Notes: generated from the sequence alone by a model not told the origin. 64,000 nt of DNA from Streptomyces venezuelae (GCF_008642355.1 NZ_CP029193.1:3062001-3126000), one strand, 5' to 3'; counted from the stretch's first letter, positions 33,700 to 44,334 are shown. A program made the numbers and translations.

Positions 33700-35070
33700 T
33701 CAGAACAGTTTGCCCGGGTTGAGGAGTGAGTGCGGGTCGAAGGCAGCCTTGACGGCCCGCTGCATCTCCACTCCCACCGGGCCGATCTCGCGCGCCAGCC
33801 ACTCCTTCTTGAGGACGCCGACACCGTGTTCGCCGGTGATGGTGCCGCCGAGTTGGAGACCGAGGGCCATGATCTCGTCGAAGGACTCGCGGGCGCGCCG
33901 GCCCTCGTCGGGGTCCGTCGCGTCGAAGCAGACGGTGGGGTGGGTGTTGCCGTCGCCCGCGTGCGCGCAGACCCCGACGGTGAGGCCGTACTTCTCGCCG
34001 ATGCGCTCGACGCCGACGAGCATCTCGGCGAGTCTGGAGCGCGGTACGCAGACGTCGTCGATCATCGTGCTGCCCTTGACGGCTTCGAGTGCGGTGAGCG
34101 ACAACCGGCGCGCCTGGAGCAGGAGTTCCGACTCGGCGGCGTCCTCGGCGGGGACGACCTGGGTGGCGCCTGCGGCTTCGCAGAGCGCGCCGACGGCGGC
34201 GAGGTCCGCGGCGGGGTCCGGGGTGTCGAAGGCCGCGAGGAGGAGCGCCTCGGTGGTTTCGGGCAGGCCCATCTGGGCGAGCGCGTTGACGGCTTTCACC
34301 GTCGTACGGTCCATCAGTTCGAGGAGCGACGGGACGTGGCCGCCCTCCATGATCCTGCAGACGGCGTCGCAGGCGGCCTCGGCGGAGGGGAACTCGGCGG
34401 CGAGCACGAGCTGCTGAGGTGGCTGCGGTTTGAGGGCGAGGACGGCGCGGACGACGATGCCGAGACTGCCCTCGGAGCCGACGAAGAGCCGCGTCAGGTC
34501 GTATCCGGCGACGCCCTTGGCGGTGCGGCGGCCGGTGCTCATGAGCCGCCCGTCGGCGAGGACGACGTCGAGCCCGAGGACGTACTCGGCGGTGACCCCG
34601 TACTTCACGCAGCACAGGCCGCCGGACGCGGTGCCGATGTTCCCGCCGATGGTGCACGTCTCCCAGCTGGACGGGTCCGGCGGGTAGTAGAGGCCGTGCT
34701 CGCCGACCGCGCGGGACAGCGTGGCGTTGACGACGCCCGGCTCGACGACGGCGATGCGGTCGACGGGGCTGATCTCCAGGATGCGGTCCATCTTGACGAG
34801 GGACAGGACGATGCAGCCGTCGCTGGCGTTGGCGGCGCCGGACAGGCCGGTGCGGGCGCCCTGGGGGACGACGGGGACACGCAGCTCGGTGGCGGTGCGC
34901 ATCACGTGCTGGACCTGCCCGACGGTGCGGGGCAGGACCACGACGGCCGGGTCGCCCGCCGCGCAGAAGCTCGCCATGTCGTGGGCGTACGAGGAGGTGA
35001 CGTCCGGGTCGGTGAGGATCGCCTCGGCCGGCAGGCCGTCCTGGAGGAGTTCGACGAGAGTGCGGCTCAT
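33700..35070 (-). CDS. FAD-linked oxidase (glycolate/D-lactate oxidase GlcD-like)
   Basis: A 456-residue flavoenzyme of the GlcD/D-lactate dehydrogenase family. The FAD-binding PCMH domain occupies the first 215 residues (VVVLPRTVGQVQHVMR, VPVVPQGARTGLSGAA, CTIGGNIGTASGGLCCVKYG), and the C-terminal FAD oxidase domain ends with ITGEHGVGVLKKEWL and the terminal FDPHSLLNPGKLF. It would oxidise a 2-hydroxy acid; glycolate versus D-lactate cannot be told. It stands alone, without GlcE or GlcF subunits. Confidence 0.93.
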   Translation of the reverse strand: MSRTLVELLQDGLPAEAILTDPDVTSSYAHDMASFCAAGDPAVVVLPRTVGQVQHVMRTATELRVPVVPQGARTGLSGAANASDGCIVLSLVKMDRILEISPVDRIAVVEPGVVNATLSRAVGEHGLYYPPDPSSWETCTIGGNIGTASGGLCCVKYGVTAEYVLGLDVVLADGRLMSTGRRTAKGVAGYDLTRLFVGSEGSLGIVVRAVLALKPQPPQQLVLAAEFPSAEAACDAVCRIMEGGHVPSLLELMDRTTVKAVNALAQMGLPETTEALLLAAFDTPDPAADLAAVGALCEAAGATQVVPAEDAAESELLLQARRLSLTALEAVKGSTMIDDVCVPRSRLAEMLVGVERIGEKYGLTVGVCAHAGDGNTHPTVCFDATDPDEGRRARESFDEIMALGLQLGGTITGEHGVGVLKKEWLAREIGPVGVEMQRAVKAAFDPHSLLNPGKLF

Positions 35071-35176
35071 GATCACAGCGTCGCACCCGGGGCCATCGGT
35101 GTGAACCCGTGTGCGACGCCGTTCCGCACGCCGGGATGTGCTCTTCGTATGGACGGCAGTGGCGCACAGTGACGAC

Positions 35177-36631
35177 ATGAGGCCTTCGGTGAAGCGTGTG
35201 CTGATCGGCTCCGTGGCGGGGAGCGTGGTGCTCGGCGGTGTGCTGGTGCTGCTGCCTCCGGACGGCGGCGGGAAGGCGAAACCGCCCGCGCTCGGTCCGG
35301 CCGGCCGGGCGATGGCGGCCGTGGGGGCGGGGGCGCCGGCGGCGCTGCCGGATCTGGCGGTGCTCATCGCGGAGCGCGAGGCGCAGGTGCGGGCGCATCC
35401 GGGGGACGAGCAGTCGTGGGCGGTGCTGGGCTCGGCGTATGTGGCGCGGGCCGTGCGGACGGCGGACTTCAGGGATTTCCCGAAGGCGGACCGTGCGCTG
35501 CACACGTCGCTGAGGACGAAGCCGGACCGGAACCCCGAGGCCCTGACGGGGCTGGCCGCGCTCGCCAACGCCCGCCGCGACTTCCGTTCGGCCCGCAAGT
35601 GGGGCGAGTCGGCGGTGAAGCAGGCGCCGAAGCGGTGGACGGCGTACCCGGCGCTGATCGACGCGTACAGCGGGCTCGGCGACGCGAAGGGCGTGGACCG
35701 CGCCCTGAAATCCTTGCAGGAACTGGGTTCGGGGTCCGCGGTGCTCGCCCGGTCCGGGCAGGTCTACCGCGACCGCGGCTGGCGCGAGGACGCGAACGCG
35801 GCGCTCACGGACGCGGCGGCGCTCGCCGTGGCCCCGGCCGCGAAGGCGGCGGCGCTGCACCGGGTGGCGGAGCTGGCGTGGGAGCGGGGCGAGCCGACGG
35901 TGGCGCTGCGCTACTACGACGCGGCGCTCGCCGCGGACGCCGAGCACCATCCGTCACTCGCGGGCCGGGGCCGCGCGCTCGCCGCGCTGGGCCGCTCCTC
36001 GGAGGCGCTGCTCGCGTACCGCTCGGCGCTGACGAAGCACCCGCTGCCCGAGTACGCCCTGGAGTTGGGCGAGTTGTACGAGTCGCTGAAACTGGCTCCG
36101 GCGGCACGGGCCCAGTACGACACACTGCGCACCTTGGTGAAGCAGGAGAAGGCCCGCGGCATCGGCATCAACAACGAACGCGTCCTGGGCCTCCTGGACG
36201 CGGACCACGGTGACGCCGACGCGGCGGTGCGGCGGCTGACCGCGGAGTACAAGCGGCACGCCGGCCCGGAGACGGCGGACGCGCTGGGCTGGGCGCTGCA
36301 CCGTGCCGGGGACGGCGAGGCGGGCCTGAAGCTCGTGACGAAGGCGATGGACAAGGGCCCGCGCAGCGCCCTGTTCGCGTACCACCGGGGGGTGATCGAG
36401 CGGGAGTTGCAGTACTACGGCGCGGCCCGCCGCCACCTGAACGAGGCGCTGCGCATCAACCCCTACTTCTCGCCGCTCGGCGTGCCCGCGGCGAAGCGGG
36501 CGCTCGGTGCCCTGGGCGAGCCGCCCGAGGGCGGGCCCGCCCAGCTGTACGCGTCGCCTCAGGAGCGAAGCGGGGCCGCTCTGCCGAGCCGCCGGACGGG
36601 CACGAGGGATTCGGGCCCGTCCGGCGATTGA
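35177..36631 (+). CDS. Tetratricopeptide-repeat protein, membrane-anchored
   Basis: A 484-residue protein with one N-terminal membrane helix (VLIGSVAGSVVLGGVLVLLP) and about ten TPR-like helical repeats from residue 70 to 440 (for example AVLGSAYVARAVRTADFRDF, VALRYYDAALAADAEHHPSL, ALFAYHRGVIERELQYYGAA). It probably faces the outside and mediates protein interaction; the partner is unknown. The last 12 residues (RTGTRDSGPSGD) come from a dispersed Streptomyces repeat that the reading frame runs into, so the ancestral stop was probably earlier. Confidence 0.88.
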   Translation: MRPSVKRVLIGSVAGSVVLGGVLVLLPPDGGGKAKPPALGPAGRAMAAVGAGAPAALPDLAVLIAEREAQVRAHPGDEQSWAVLGSAYVARAVRTADFRDFPKADRALHTSLRTKPDRNPEALTGLAALANARRDFRSARKWGESAVKQAPKRWTAYPALIDAYSGLGDAKGVDRALKSLQELGSGSAVLARSGQVYRDRGWREDANAALTDAAALAVAPAAKAAALHRVAELAWERGEPTVALRYYDAALAADAEHHPSLAGRGRALAALGRSSEALLAYRSALTKHPLPEYALELGELYESLKLAPAARAQYDTLRTLVKQEKARGIGINNERVLGLLDADHGDADAAVRRLTAEYKRHAGPETADALGWALHRAGDGEAGLKLVTKAMDKGPRSALFAYHRGVIERELQYYGAARRHLNEALRINPYFSPLGVPAAKRALGALGEPPEGGPAQLYASPQERSGAALPSRRTGTRDSGPSGD

Positions 36632-36650
36632 GGACGAGCTGGGCGCAGCC
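36613..36650 (+). repeat. Dispersed Streptomyces repeat at the 3' end of the TPR gene
   Basis: GGGCCCGTCCGGCGATTGAG followed by GACGAGCTGGGCGCAGCCCG. This is the same short repeat family as at 20122-20152 and 52479-52506; its first half encodes the final residues of the TPR protein. A GCGCAGCCCGC-type hairpin closes it. Confidence 0.7.
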
Positions 36651-36665
36651 CGCGATCCACGTCGC

Positions 36666-37868
<1,203 letters not shown>

Positions 37869-37935
37869 TCAATCTGCCCAGTGGATGCCCAGGATGGGCG
37901 GGCTATCTGTACATCATGACCACCTTGGAGGCGGC

Positions 37936-38406
37936 ATGGCGATCGATCATCTGGACGGCAGACTCATCGTGCTCCTGGCGCGGGAGCCGCGTATCGGGGT
38001 TCTTGAGGCGTCCCGCAGGCTCGGCGTGGCGCGCGGCACGGTGCAGGCGCGGATGGACCGGCTTCAGTCCAATGGAGTCATCCGCGGCTTCGGCCCGGAG
38101 GTGGATCCGGCGGCCCTGGGCTACCCGGTGACGGCCTTCGCGACGCTGGAGATCAAACAGGGCCAGGGCGCCGACGTACGGGCCCATTTGGCGTCGGTCG
38201 CCGAGGTGCTCGAACTGCACACCATCACCGGTCACGGCGATATGCTCTGCCGCCTCGTGGCCCGGTCGAACGCGGATCTCCAACGTGTGATCGACCGGGT
38301 CGTGGGCTTTGATGGCATCGTCCGGGCCTCCACGGCGATCGTCATGGAAAACCCCGTTCCGCTGCGGATCATCCCGCTGGTGGAGCAGGCGTCCGAAGAC
38401 CCCTGA
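37936..38406 (+). CDS. Lrp/AsnC family regulator, divergent from hppD
   Basis: A 156-residue regulator with an N-terminal helix-turn-helix (LDGRLIVLLAREPRIGVLEA, SRRLGVARGTVQARMDRLQS) and a C-terminal ligand-binding RAM domain (FATLEIKQGQGADVRAHLAS, ELHTITGHGDMLCRLVARS). ATG 37936 follows TTGGAGGCGGC. It is back to back with hppD, with a 121-base shared promoter region, so it probably regulates hppD in response to tyrosine or a catabolite (as HpdR-like regulators do). Confidence 0.9.
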   Translation: MAIDHLDGRLIVLLAREPRIGVLEASRRLGVARGTVQARMDRLQSNGVIRGFGPEVDPAALGYPVTAFATLEIKQGQGADVRAHLASVAEVLELHTITGHGDMLCRLVARSNADLQRVIDRVVGFDGIVRASTAIVMENPVPLRIIPLVEQASEDP

Positions 38407-38468
38407 GTCACCCGCACCCCCGCGTCACTGACCTGTGTGCAGCTTCTGAGCAGCTACGGAAAGGCGAG

Positions 38469-39128
38469 GTGAGCACTTCAGTGAACTTCTGGGACTACCT
38501 CGGCAACCGCCACCAGCAACTGCTGACGGACGCGTTCCAACACGCGAGCGCCGTCTTCCAGTGCATGGTCGTCGCCACCCTCATCGGCGTACTGATCGGC
38601 GTCCTCACGTACCGCAGCGAATGGGCGGGGAACCTCGCCACGACCACCACGTCCACGATTCTCACCGTCCCGTCGCTCGCCATGATTGGTCTGCTCATCC
38701 CGATCGTCGGGCTCGGTGTCGCACCGACCGTCATCGCGCTGACCCTGTACGGGCTCCTCCCGATCGTGCGCAACTCCATCGTCGGTCTGCGCGGCGTCGA
38801 CCCGTCGCTGATCGACGCCGCCAAGGGCATCGGCATGTCGCGCCTCGCCCGCCTGTTCCGGGTGGAGCTGCCGATCGCCTGGCCCCCGATCCTGACCGGC
38901 ATCCGCGTCTCCACCCAGATGCTGATGGGCATCGCGGCCATCGCCGCGTACGCGTCCGGGCCGGGACTCGGCAACGAGATCTTCCGCGGCATCGGCTCGC
39001 TCGGCAGCAAGAACGCGCTCAACCAGGTGCTCGCGGGCACGCTCGGGATCATCGTCCTCGCGCTGCTCTTCGACGCCGCGTACGTCCTGATCGGCAGGCT
39101 GACCATCCCGAGGGGGATCCGTGTCTGA
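38469..39128 (+). CDS. Glycine betaine/choline ABC transporter permease (OpuBB-like, first)
   Basis: A 219-residue membrane permease of the OpuB/OpuC/ProW family with five to six helices and the coupling-loop motif GLRGVDPSLIDAAKGIGMSR. It imports a quaternary ammonium compound used as osmoprotectant. GTG 38469 has AAAGGCGAG upstream. Its stop overlaps the ATPase start (GTGTCTGA), so the operon is translationally coupled. Confidence 0.92.
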   Translation: MSTSVNFWDYLGNRHQQLLTDAFQHASAVFQCMVVATLIGVLIGVLTYRSEWAGNLATTTTSTILTVPSLAMIGLLIPIVGLGVAPTVIALTLYGLLPIVRNSIVGLRGVDPSLIDAAKGIGMSRLARLFRVELPIAWPPILTGIRVSTQMLMGIAAIAAYASGPGLGNEIFRGIGSLGSKNALNQVLAGTLGIIVLALLFDAAYVLIGRLTIPRGIRV

Positions 39129-40419
39129 GACCACCGCGAGTGAGAGCGTGCCGAGCGAGGGCGCGACAGCCGAGGGCGCCGGGCGCGCCGCCACCACCTC
39201 CGGGGCGACGATCGAGCTGGAGAACCTCACCAAGCGCTACCCCGGCAGCAGCGAGCCCGCCGTGGACAGCGTGAACATGGAGATCAAGGCGGGCGAGATC
39301 GTCATCTTCGTGGGACCTTCCGGCTGCGGGAAGTCGACGACCCTGAAGATGATCAACCGCCTGATCGAGCCGACGGGCGGCCGCATCCGCATCAACGGCG
39401 AGGACGTCACCGACATCGACCCGGTGAAGCTGCGCCGCAAGGTCGGGTACGCGATCCAGTCCTCCGGGCTCTTCCCGCACATGACCGTCGCGCAGAACAT
39501 CGCGCTCGTGCCGAAGATGGTCGGCTGGGGCAAGGCGAGGATCAAGTCCCGGGTGGAGGAGATGCTGGACCTGGTGGGCCTCGACCCGGGCGAGTTCCAC
39601 CACCGCTACCCCCGCCAGCTCTCCGGCGGCCAGCAGCAACGCGTGGGCGTGGCCCGCGCCCTGGCCGCCGACCCGCCCGTCCTCCTCATGGACGAGCCGT
39701 TCGGCGCCGTCGACCCGATCACCCGTGACCATCTCCAGGACGAGCTGATCCGGCTCCAGCACGAGCTGCACAAGACGATCGTCTTCGTCACGCACGACTT
39801 CGACGAGGCCATCAAGCTCGGCGACCGCATCGCGGTCCTCCGGGAGCGGTCGCACATCGCGCAGTTCGACACCCCGGAGGCCATCCTCACCAACCCCGCC
39901 GACGACTTCGTCTCGGGTTTCGTGGGCGCGGGCGCGGCGCTGAAGCGCCTCAACCTCACACGCGTACGGGACGTGGAGATCGCCGACATCCCGACAGTGA
40001 CCGTCGACGACCCGCTCCAGGACATCTTCGACAAGCTGCGCGGAGGCACCACCAACGAACTCCTCCTGCTCGACAAGCGCGGCCGCCCCTACAAGTGGCT
40101 GCGGCGCGGCGACCTGATGCGCGCCAAGGGCTCCCTGGCCCGCGCGGGCACCCTCGTCCACGACACGGTGACCCGCGACGCGACCCTCCGCGACGCGCTC
40201 GAAGCCGTCCTCACCGACAACGCGGGCCGGGTCGCCGTGACCGGGCGGCGCGGCGAGTACACGGGCGTCGTCGACATGGAGACCCTCATGAACTCCGTCC
40301 ACGAGATGCTGGAGGCCGACCGCCTCGAAGCGGTGGAGCACCAGCACGAGTTGGAGGAACAGCGGGCCCGCCTGACCCAGCACGAGCAGGAGGGCTACGG
40401 CGGGGAGGCGAAGGCGTGA
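39121..40419 (+). CDS. Glycine betaine/choline ABC transporter ATP-binding protein with CBS domains
   Basis: A 432-residue ATPase of the OpuCA/ProV type. Walker [10 protein letters not shown], signature LSGGQQQRV and Walker [13 protein letters not shown] are intact. A tandem CBS pair follows from about residue 285 ([37 protein letters not shown]), which in this family senses ionic strength or second messengers. It starts with GTG 39121. A 30-residue acidic N-terminal extension ([18 protein letters not shown]) is unusual for the family. Confidence 0.95.
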   Translation: MSETTASESVPSEGATAEGAGRAATTSGATIELENLTKRYPGSSEPAVDSVNMEIKAGEIVIFVGPSGCGKSTTLKMINRLIEPTGGRIRINGEDVTDIDPVKLRRKVGYAIQSSGLFPHMTVAQNIALVPKMVGWGKARIKSRVEEMLDLVGLDPGEFHHRYPRQLSGGQQQRVGVARALAADPPVLLMDEPFGAVDPITRDHLQDELIRLQHELHKTIVFVTHDFDEAIKLGDRIAVLRERSHIAQFDTPEAILTNPADDFVSGFVGAGAALKRLNLTRVRDVEIADIPTVTVDDPLQDIFDKLRGGTTNELLLLDKRGRPYKWLRRGDLMRAKGSLARAGTLVHDTVTRDATLRDALEAVLTDNAGRVAVTGRRGEYTGVVDMETLMNSVHEMLEADRLEAVEHQHELEEQRARLTQHEQEGYGGEAKA

Positions 40420-41318
40420 CCGGCACCGCCGGGGGCACGCCCCGGATCCCCGACCCCAAGCCGAAACCGAGGGAGGCGTCCCGTCCCGAGGGCGAGCACG
40501 AGGTCAAGGGCCTGGCCTTCCGCGACGAGGGCGAGGCCGAACTCGAAGCACCTCCGGCCGTACTCGCCGCGCGGCAGCCGCGCCGCGTCACCTGGCAGAA
40601 GCTGACGTTCCTGCCCGCCGTGCTCGCGGTGATCCTCCTCGCGACGTGGTGGTGGTTCCAGCAGGCCGACCTCGACGCGATCTCCAAGAACGCGCTGGCG
40701 AACGGAAATGTCTGGCTCCGCCTGCGCCAGCACATCGAGCTGACGGCCATCTCCACCTTCTTCGTCCTCATCATCGCCATCCCCCTCGGCATCCTCCTGA
40801 CCCGCAGGAGGCTCCGCAAAGGCGCACCGGTCGCGATGGCGGTGGCCAACATCGGCCAGGCGACCCCGGCGATCGGCCTCCTGGCGCTCCTCGTCATCTG
40901 GCTGGGCATCGGCGAGAAGGCGGCGCTGATCGGCATCATCATCTACGCCGTCCTGCCGGTCCTCTCCAACACGATCGCGGGCCTGAAGGCGAACGACCCG
41001 ACCCTGATCGAGGCGGCGCGCGGCATCGGCATGTCCCCGCTCGGCGTCCTGTCGAAGGTCGAACTCCCCCTGGCCGTACCGCTGATCCTCGCGGGCGTGC
41101 GCACGGCACTCGTCCTCAACGTGGGCACGGCGACGCTCGCCACGTTCGGCGGGGGCGGCGGCCTCGGCGACCTGATCACGACGGGCATGACCAACCAGCG
41201 CATGCCGGTCCTCATGCTCGGCTCCATCCTGACGATCGCGCTCGCACTGCTCGTGGACTGGCTGGCGTCGCTGGCGGAGCTGCTGCTGCGCCCGAGGGGC
41301 CTGGAGGTGGACGCATGA
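40416..41318 (+). CDS. Glycine betaine/choline ABC transporter permease (second)
   Basis: A 300-residue permease of the same family as the first, with an 80-residue hydrophilic N-terminal extension ([17 protein letters not shown] onward) before the first helix (FLPAVLAVILLATWWWF). The coupling loop is GLKANDPTLIEAARGIGMSP. GTG 40416 overlaps the ATPase stop as GTGA. The two permeases probably form a heterodimer. Confidence 0.92.
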   Translation: MTGTAGGTPRIPDPKPKPREASRPEGEHEVKGLAFRDEGEAELEAPPAVLAARQPRRVTWQKLTFLPAVLAVILLATWWWFQQADLDAISKNALANGNVWLRLRQHIELTAISTFFVLIIAIPLGILLTRRRLRKGAPVAMAVANIGQATPAIGLLALLVIWLGIGEKAALIGIIIYAVLPVLSNTIAGLKANDPTLIEAARGIGMSPLGVLSKVELPLAVPLILAGVRTALVLNVGTATLATFGGGGGLGDLITTGMTNQRMPVLMLGSILTIALALLVDWLASLAELLLRPRGLEVDA

Positions 41319-42298
41319 GGAACCGGAAGCTCGGGATCACCGCGCGCACGGCCGTGATCGCCGCTCTGGGCGGTGCGGTGCTGGCCGCCTGTGGTCTCAC
41401 CAGCGGCAGCCCGATGGTGGACGACGTCAAACCCGGCACCGTCGGCAAGGGCCTCCCCCTCAAGGGCGTCGACCTGACCGTCACCTCCAAGGAGTTCACC
41501 GAGCAGCTCATCCTGGGCGCGATCATGGGCATCGCGTTCGAGGCGGCGGGCGCGGACGTGCTCGACCGCACGGGCATCCAGGGCTCCATCGGCGCCCGTG
41601 AGGCCGTGAAGGGCGGCGACGCGGACGCGATGTACGAGTACACGGGCACGGCGTGGATCACCTACCAGGGCAACACCGAGCCGATCACGGACCCGCACAA
41701 GCAGTGGCAGGCGGTACGGGACGCGGACCTGGAGAACGGCGTGACGTGGCTGGAGCCGGCCACGCTCAACAACACCTACGCCCTGGCGATGAACCGGAGC
41801 AACGCGTCCAAGTACAGGACGAGGACGCTCTCGGACGTGGCGGCCCTGTCGAAGTCGGACCCGAAGGCCGTATCGCTGTGCGTGGAGAGCGAGTTCGCGT
41901 CGCGGGAGGACGGGCTGCCCGGCATGCAGAAGGAGTACGGGATGAAGGTCCCGTCCTCCAACATCACCAAGATGGACACGGGGATCATCTACACGCAGGC
42001 GTCGAAGGGGTCCTGCACGTATGGGGAGGTCTTCACGACGGACGGGCGCATCAAGGCGATGGACCTGACGACGATGGAGGACGACAAGCACTTCTTCCCC
42101 AACTACAACGCGGCCCCGGAGATCAACAGCAAGTCCCTGAAGGAGCACCCGGAGATGGCGGAGGTCCTGGCCCCCATCACGAAGAAACTGAACAACAAGG
42201 TGGCGCGGGACCTCAACTCCAAGGTGGACGTGGACGGTGAGGACCCTCATGAGGTGGCGAAGGACTGGCTGATCGAGGAGGGCTTCGTCAAGGAGTAG
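41315..42298 (+). CDS. Glycine betaine/choline-binding lipoprotein
   Basis: A 327-residue QAT-family binding protein. The signal peptide ends in a lipobox (LAACG), so it is lipid-anchored. The start of the mature domain LTVTSKEFTEQLILGAIMGI and GGDADAMYEYTGTAWITYQG are typical of OpuCC/ProX-like proteins that bind glycine betaine, choline or carnitine in an aromatic cage. ATG 41315 overlaps the permease stop (ATGA). It closes the four-gene operon. Confidence 0.93.
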   Translation: MRNRKLGITARTAVIAALGGAVLAACGLTSGSPMVDDVKPGTVGKGLPLKGVDLTVTSKEFTEQLILGAIMGIAFEAAGADVLDRTGIQGSIGAREAVKGGDADAMYEYTGTAWITYQGNTEPITDPHKQWQAVRDADLENGVTWLEPATLNNTYALAMNRSNASKYRTRTLSDVAALSKSDPKAVSLCVESEFASREDGLPGMQKEYGMKVPSSNITKMDTGIIYTQASKGSCTYGEVFTTDGRIKAMDLTTMEDDKHFFPNYNAAPEINSKSLKEHPEMAEVLAPITKKLNNKVARDLNSKVDVDGEDPHEVAKDWLIEEGFVKE

Positions 42299-42347
42299 GG
42301 CTGCGGTGGGAGTGGGGCCGCGGTGGCCGGAGCGGGATCGGCCGCTG

Positions 42348-42372
42348 AAGTAGGTCAGTACCTGACCTACTT
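42348..42372. promoter_or_regulatory. Perfect 25-bp palindromic operator upstream of the DinB-like gene
   Basis: AAGTAGGTCAG-TAC-CTGACCTACTT: 11-bp arms around a 3-base centre, 58 bases before the DinB-like start codon. It is too short-armed and lacks GC-rich character for a terminator; it looks like a dimeric regulator site. Confidence 0.7.
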
Positions 42373-42429
42373 CCCTCCTAACGTGGTGCTCGCCCGACGG
42401 ACCCGTACCCACGGAAGGCGGTCACCACC

Positions 42430-42996
42430 ATGCCCCGCACCGACACCGACACCAACGCCGACACGACGCCCCAGGACGAACCGAGGGTCACCGGCGAGCG
42501 TGCCGACCTGCTCGAGGCGCTGACCCACCACCGGACGATGCTGCGCGTCACCGCCCGCGACCTCACCGACGAGCAGGCCGGCCGGCGCACCACCGTCAGC
42601 GAGCTGTGCGTCGGCGGCATCATCAAGCACGTCACTTCGGTGGAGAGGGTGTGGACCGCCTTCATCCAGGACGGCCTCTCCGCCCTCGGTGACGTGACCG
42701 ACATGACCGACGAGGACTGGGCGCAGCGGGCCGACGAGTTCCGCATGCTGCCGGGCGAGACGCTGGCGGGCGTACTCGCCGCGTACGAGCAAGTGGCCCG
42801 CCGCACCGACGAGTTGGTGCGATACCTCCCCGACCTGGACGTGTCCCACCCCCTGCCGGAGGCGCCGTGGTGGGAGCCGGGTGGCCGGTGGTCGGCCCGC
42901 CGGGTCCTCCTGCACGTCATCGGGGAGACGTCGCAGCACGCGGGTCACGCCGACATCATCCGCGAGTCCCTGGACGGCGCCCTCAGCATGGGCTGA
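42430..42996 (+). CDS. DinB-like (DUF664) family protein
   Basis: A 188-residue four-helix-bundle protein of the DinB/DUF664 type, with likely metal-binding histidines in GGIIKHVTSVERVW and HVIGETSQHAGHADIIRE. Some family members are thiol transferases using mycothiol or bacillithiol, others are of unknown role. It is monocistronic and has a clear operator palindrome. It stands beside, but is not coupled to, the MarR gene. Confidence 0.88.
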   Translation: MPRTDTDTNADTTPQDEPRVTGERADLLEALTHHRTMLRVTARDLTDEQAGRRTTVSELCVGGIIKHVTSVERVWTAFIQDGLSALGDVTDMTDEDWAQRADEFRMLPGETLAGVLAAYEQVARRTDELVRYLPDLDVSHPLPEAPWWEPGGRWSARRVLLHVIGETSQHAGHADIIRESLDGALSMG

Positions 42997-43021
42997 GCCG
43001 CGTGGCCGTACGCGCCCCCGT

Positions 43022-43486
43022 TCAGGCGTCGTCGTCCAGTTTCTCCACGACGCGGACGGAGACGTCGGCCAGGGTGCGCAGTTCCGCCTCGGAGAGGTGG
43101 TCGAGGAAGAGGGACCGCACGGCTTGTACGTGCAGCGGGGCCGCCGCCCCGATGGCCTCGCGTCCCGCTTCCGTGATCACCGCGAAGGCGCCCCGCCCGT
43201 CTTCCGCGCACTCCTCCCGGACCACGAGACCCCGCTTGATCATCCGGGCGATGTGGTGGGACATCCGGCTCTTCTCCCACTCCAGCGCCCGCGCGAGGTC
43301 CTGATACCGCTGCCGGCCCTCCGGCACGTCCGTCAGGTTGACCAGGACCGCGTAGTCCGCGGACGCCAGGTTGGATTCCGTCTGGAGCAGATGCGCGAGG
43401 CGGCCGATGAGCCGCTCGTGCAACCGGACGAAGCTCCGCCACGCGTGCTGTTCCTCCGCCGTCAGCCAGTTCACTCCGTCAGTCAC
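43022..43486 (-). CDS. MarR family transcriptional regulator
   Basis: A 154-residue winged-helix MarR protein: dimerisation helices at both ends and the wing region RMSHHIARMIKRGLVVREEC with the recognition helix just before it (RYQDLARALEWEKSRMSHHI). It starts at GTG 43486. A TTGACACGTCAT site lies 22 bases upstream, and two copies lie before the upstream hydrolase gene, suggesting autoregulation and control of that gene. MarR proteins respond to phenolic compounds or oxidants. Confidence 0.93.
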   Translation of the reverse strand: MTDGVNWLTAEEQHAWRSFVRLHERLIGRLAHLLQTESNLASADYAVLVNLTDVPEGRQRYQDLARALEWEKSRMSHHIARMIKRGLVVREECAEDGRGAFAVITEAGREAIGAAAPLHVQAVRSLFLDHLSEAELRTLADVSVRVVEKLDDDA

Positions 43487-43508
43487 GGGGGCGAGTGTAG
43501 TGAACTGG

Positions 43509-43520
43509 TTGACACGTCAT
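43509..43520. promoter_or_regulatory. Candidate MarR operator upstream of marR
   Basis: TTGACACGTCAT, nearly palindromic, 22 bases before the marR GTG. The same 12-mer with at most one change occurs twice upstream of the neighbouring hydrolase gene (44303-44314 and 44323-44334). Confidence 0.7.
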
Positions 43521-43565
43521 CGGACGGCGAGATCAGGATGGGGGACCGGGGTACCCCCTACCCCG

Positions 43566-44261
43566 TCACGCTCGGGCTGCCGTTCCGGTGGCGTCGGTGA
43601 CCGGGGTGTTCAGGAGTTGCTGCTCCCAGAGCGTCGCGATGCCGGTGGCGCCCGTGTGGGCCAGGGCCGCCAGCTGGTCCTCCGGTGTGATGCGGTCCGT
43701 ACGCGCCCAGTCGCGCTGCCACTCGCCCATCACGGCAAGCCATGTGACCGGCACGACCCCGGCCTGGACCATGCGCCGCACCGCCATGTCGTGCGCCTCC
43801 GCCGATACGCCGCCGGACGCGTCGGTGACGACGTAGACGTCGAAGCCTTCGCCCGCCGCCTGGATTGCGGGCATCGCCACGCAGATCTCCGTCCACAGGC
43901 CGGCGAGGATCAACTTCTTGCGCCCTGTCGCCTTCACGGCGTCCACGACGACCTGGTCCTCCCAGGTGTTGATGAAGGTCCTGTTGATCGGCTTCTGGTC
44001 CGGAAACACGTCCTGCAGGGGCTGGATCAGCAGGCCTCCTCGGTCCTCCACGACCGTGGTGAGGATGGTCGGCACTCCGTACCCCTTGGCCGCCTTGGCC
44101 AGGCCCACGACGTTGCTGGTCACCATCATCGGCTCGTGGCTGTGGAGGTTGGCGAACTGGTACGGCTGGTGGTCGATCAGTACGAGGACGCTCTCCTCCG
44201 GGGTCAGCAGGGCTTCGAGGCCGGTCTTCGGCGACGGCGACGGCGACGGCGACGTGCTCAT
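43566..44261 (-). CDS. Isochorismatase-family cysteine hydrolase (YcaC-like)
   Basis: A 231-residue cysteine hydrolase. The catalytic Asp is in VLVLIDHQPYQFAN, the Lys-equivalent region in NRTFINTWED, and the nucleophilic Cys in LAGLWTEICVAMPAIQA. The GLWTEICV form is characteristic of YcaC-type hydrolases of unknown substrate. The first 12 residues (TSPSPSPSPK) are a short SP repeat. It lies upstream of marR on the same strand, 79 bases apart, and is preceded by a double MarR-type operator. Confidence 0.92.
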   Translation of the reverse strand: MSTSPSPSPSPKTGLEALLTPEESVLVLIDHQPYQFANLHSHEPMMVTSNVVGLAKAAKGYGVPTILTTVVEDRGGLLIQPLQDVFPDQKPINRTFINTWEDQVVVDAVKATGRKKLILAGLWTEICVAMPAIQAAGEGFDVYVVTDASGGVSAEAHDMAVRRMVQAGVVPVTWLAVMGEWQRDWARTDRITPEDQLAALAHTGATGIATLWEQQLLNTPVTDATGTAARA

Positions 44262-44302
44262 GGAGATCTCCTCAAGGAGTACGGGCGCGCGAACCGTTCT
44301 GG

Positions 44303-44334
44303 TTGACGCGTCATCTTTCTATATGACACGTCAA
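44303..44334. promoter_or_regulatory. Double MarR-type operator upstream of the YcaC-like gene
   Basis: TTGACGCGTCAT and ATGACACGTCAA, inverted relative to each other with 8 bases between, 42 bases before the hydrolase ATG. Each is a near-perfect palindrome, matching the site upstream of marR. Confidence 0.75.
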
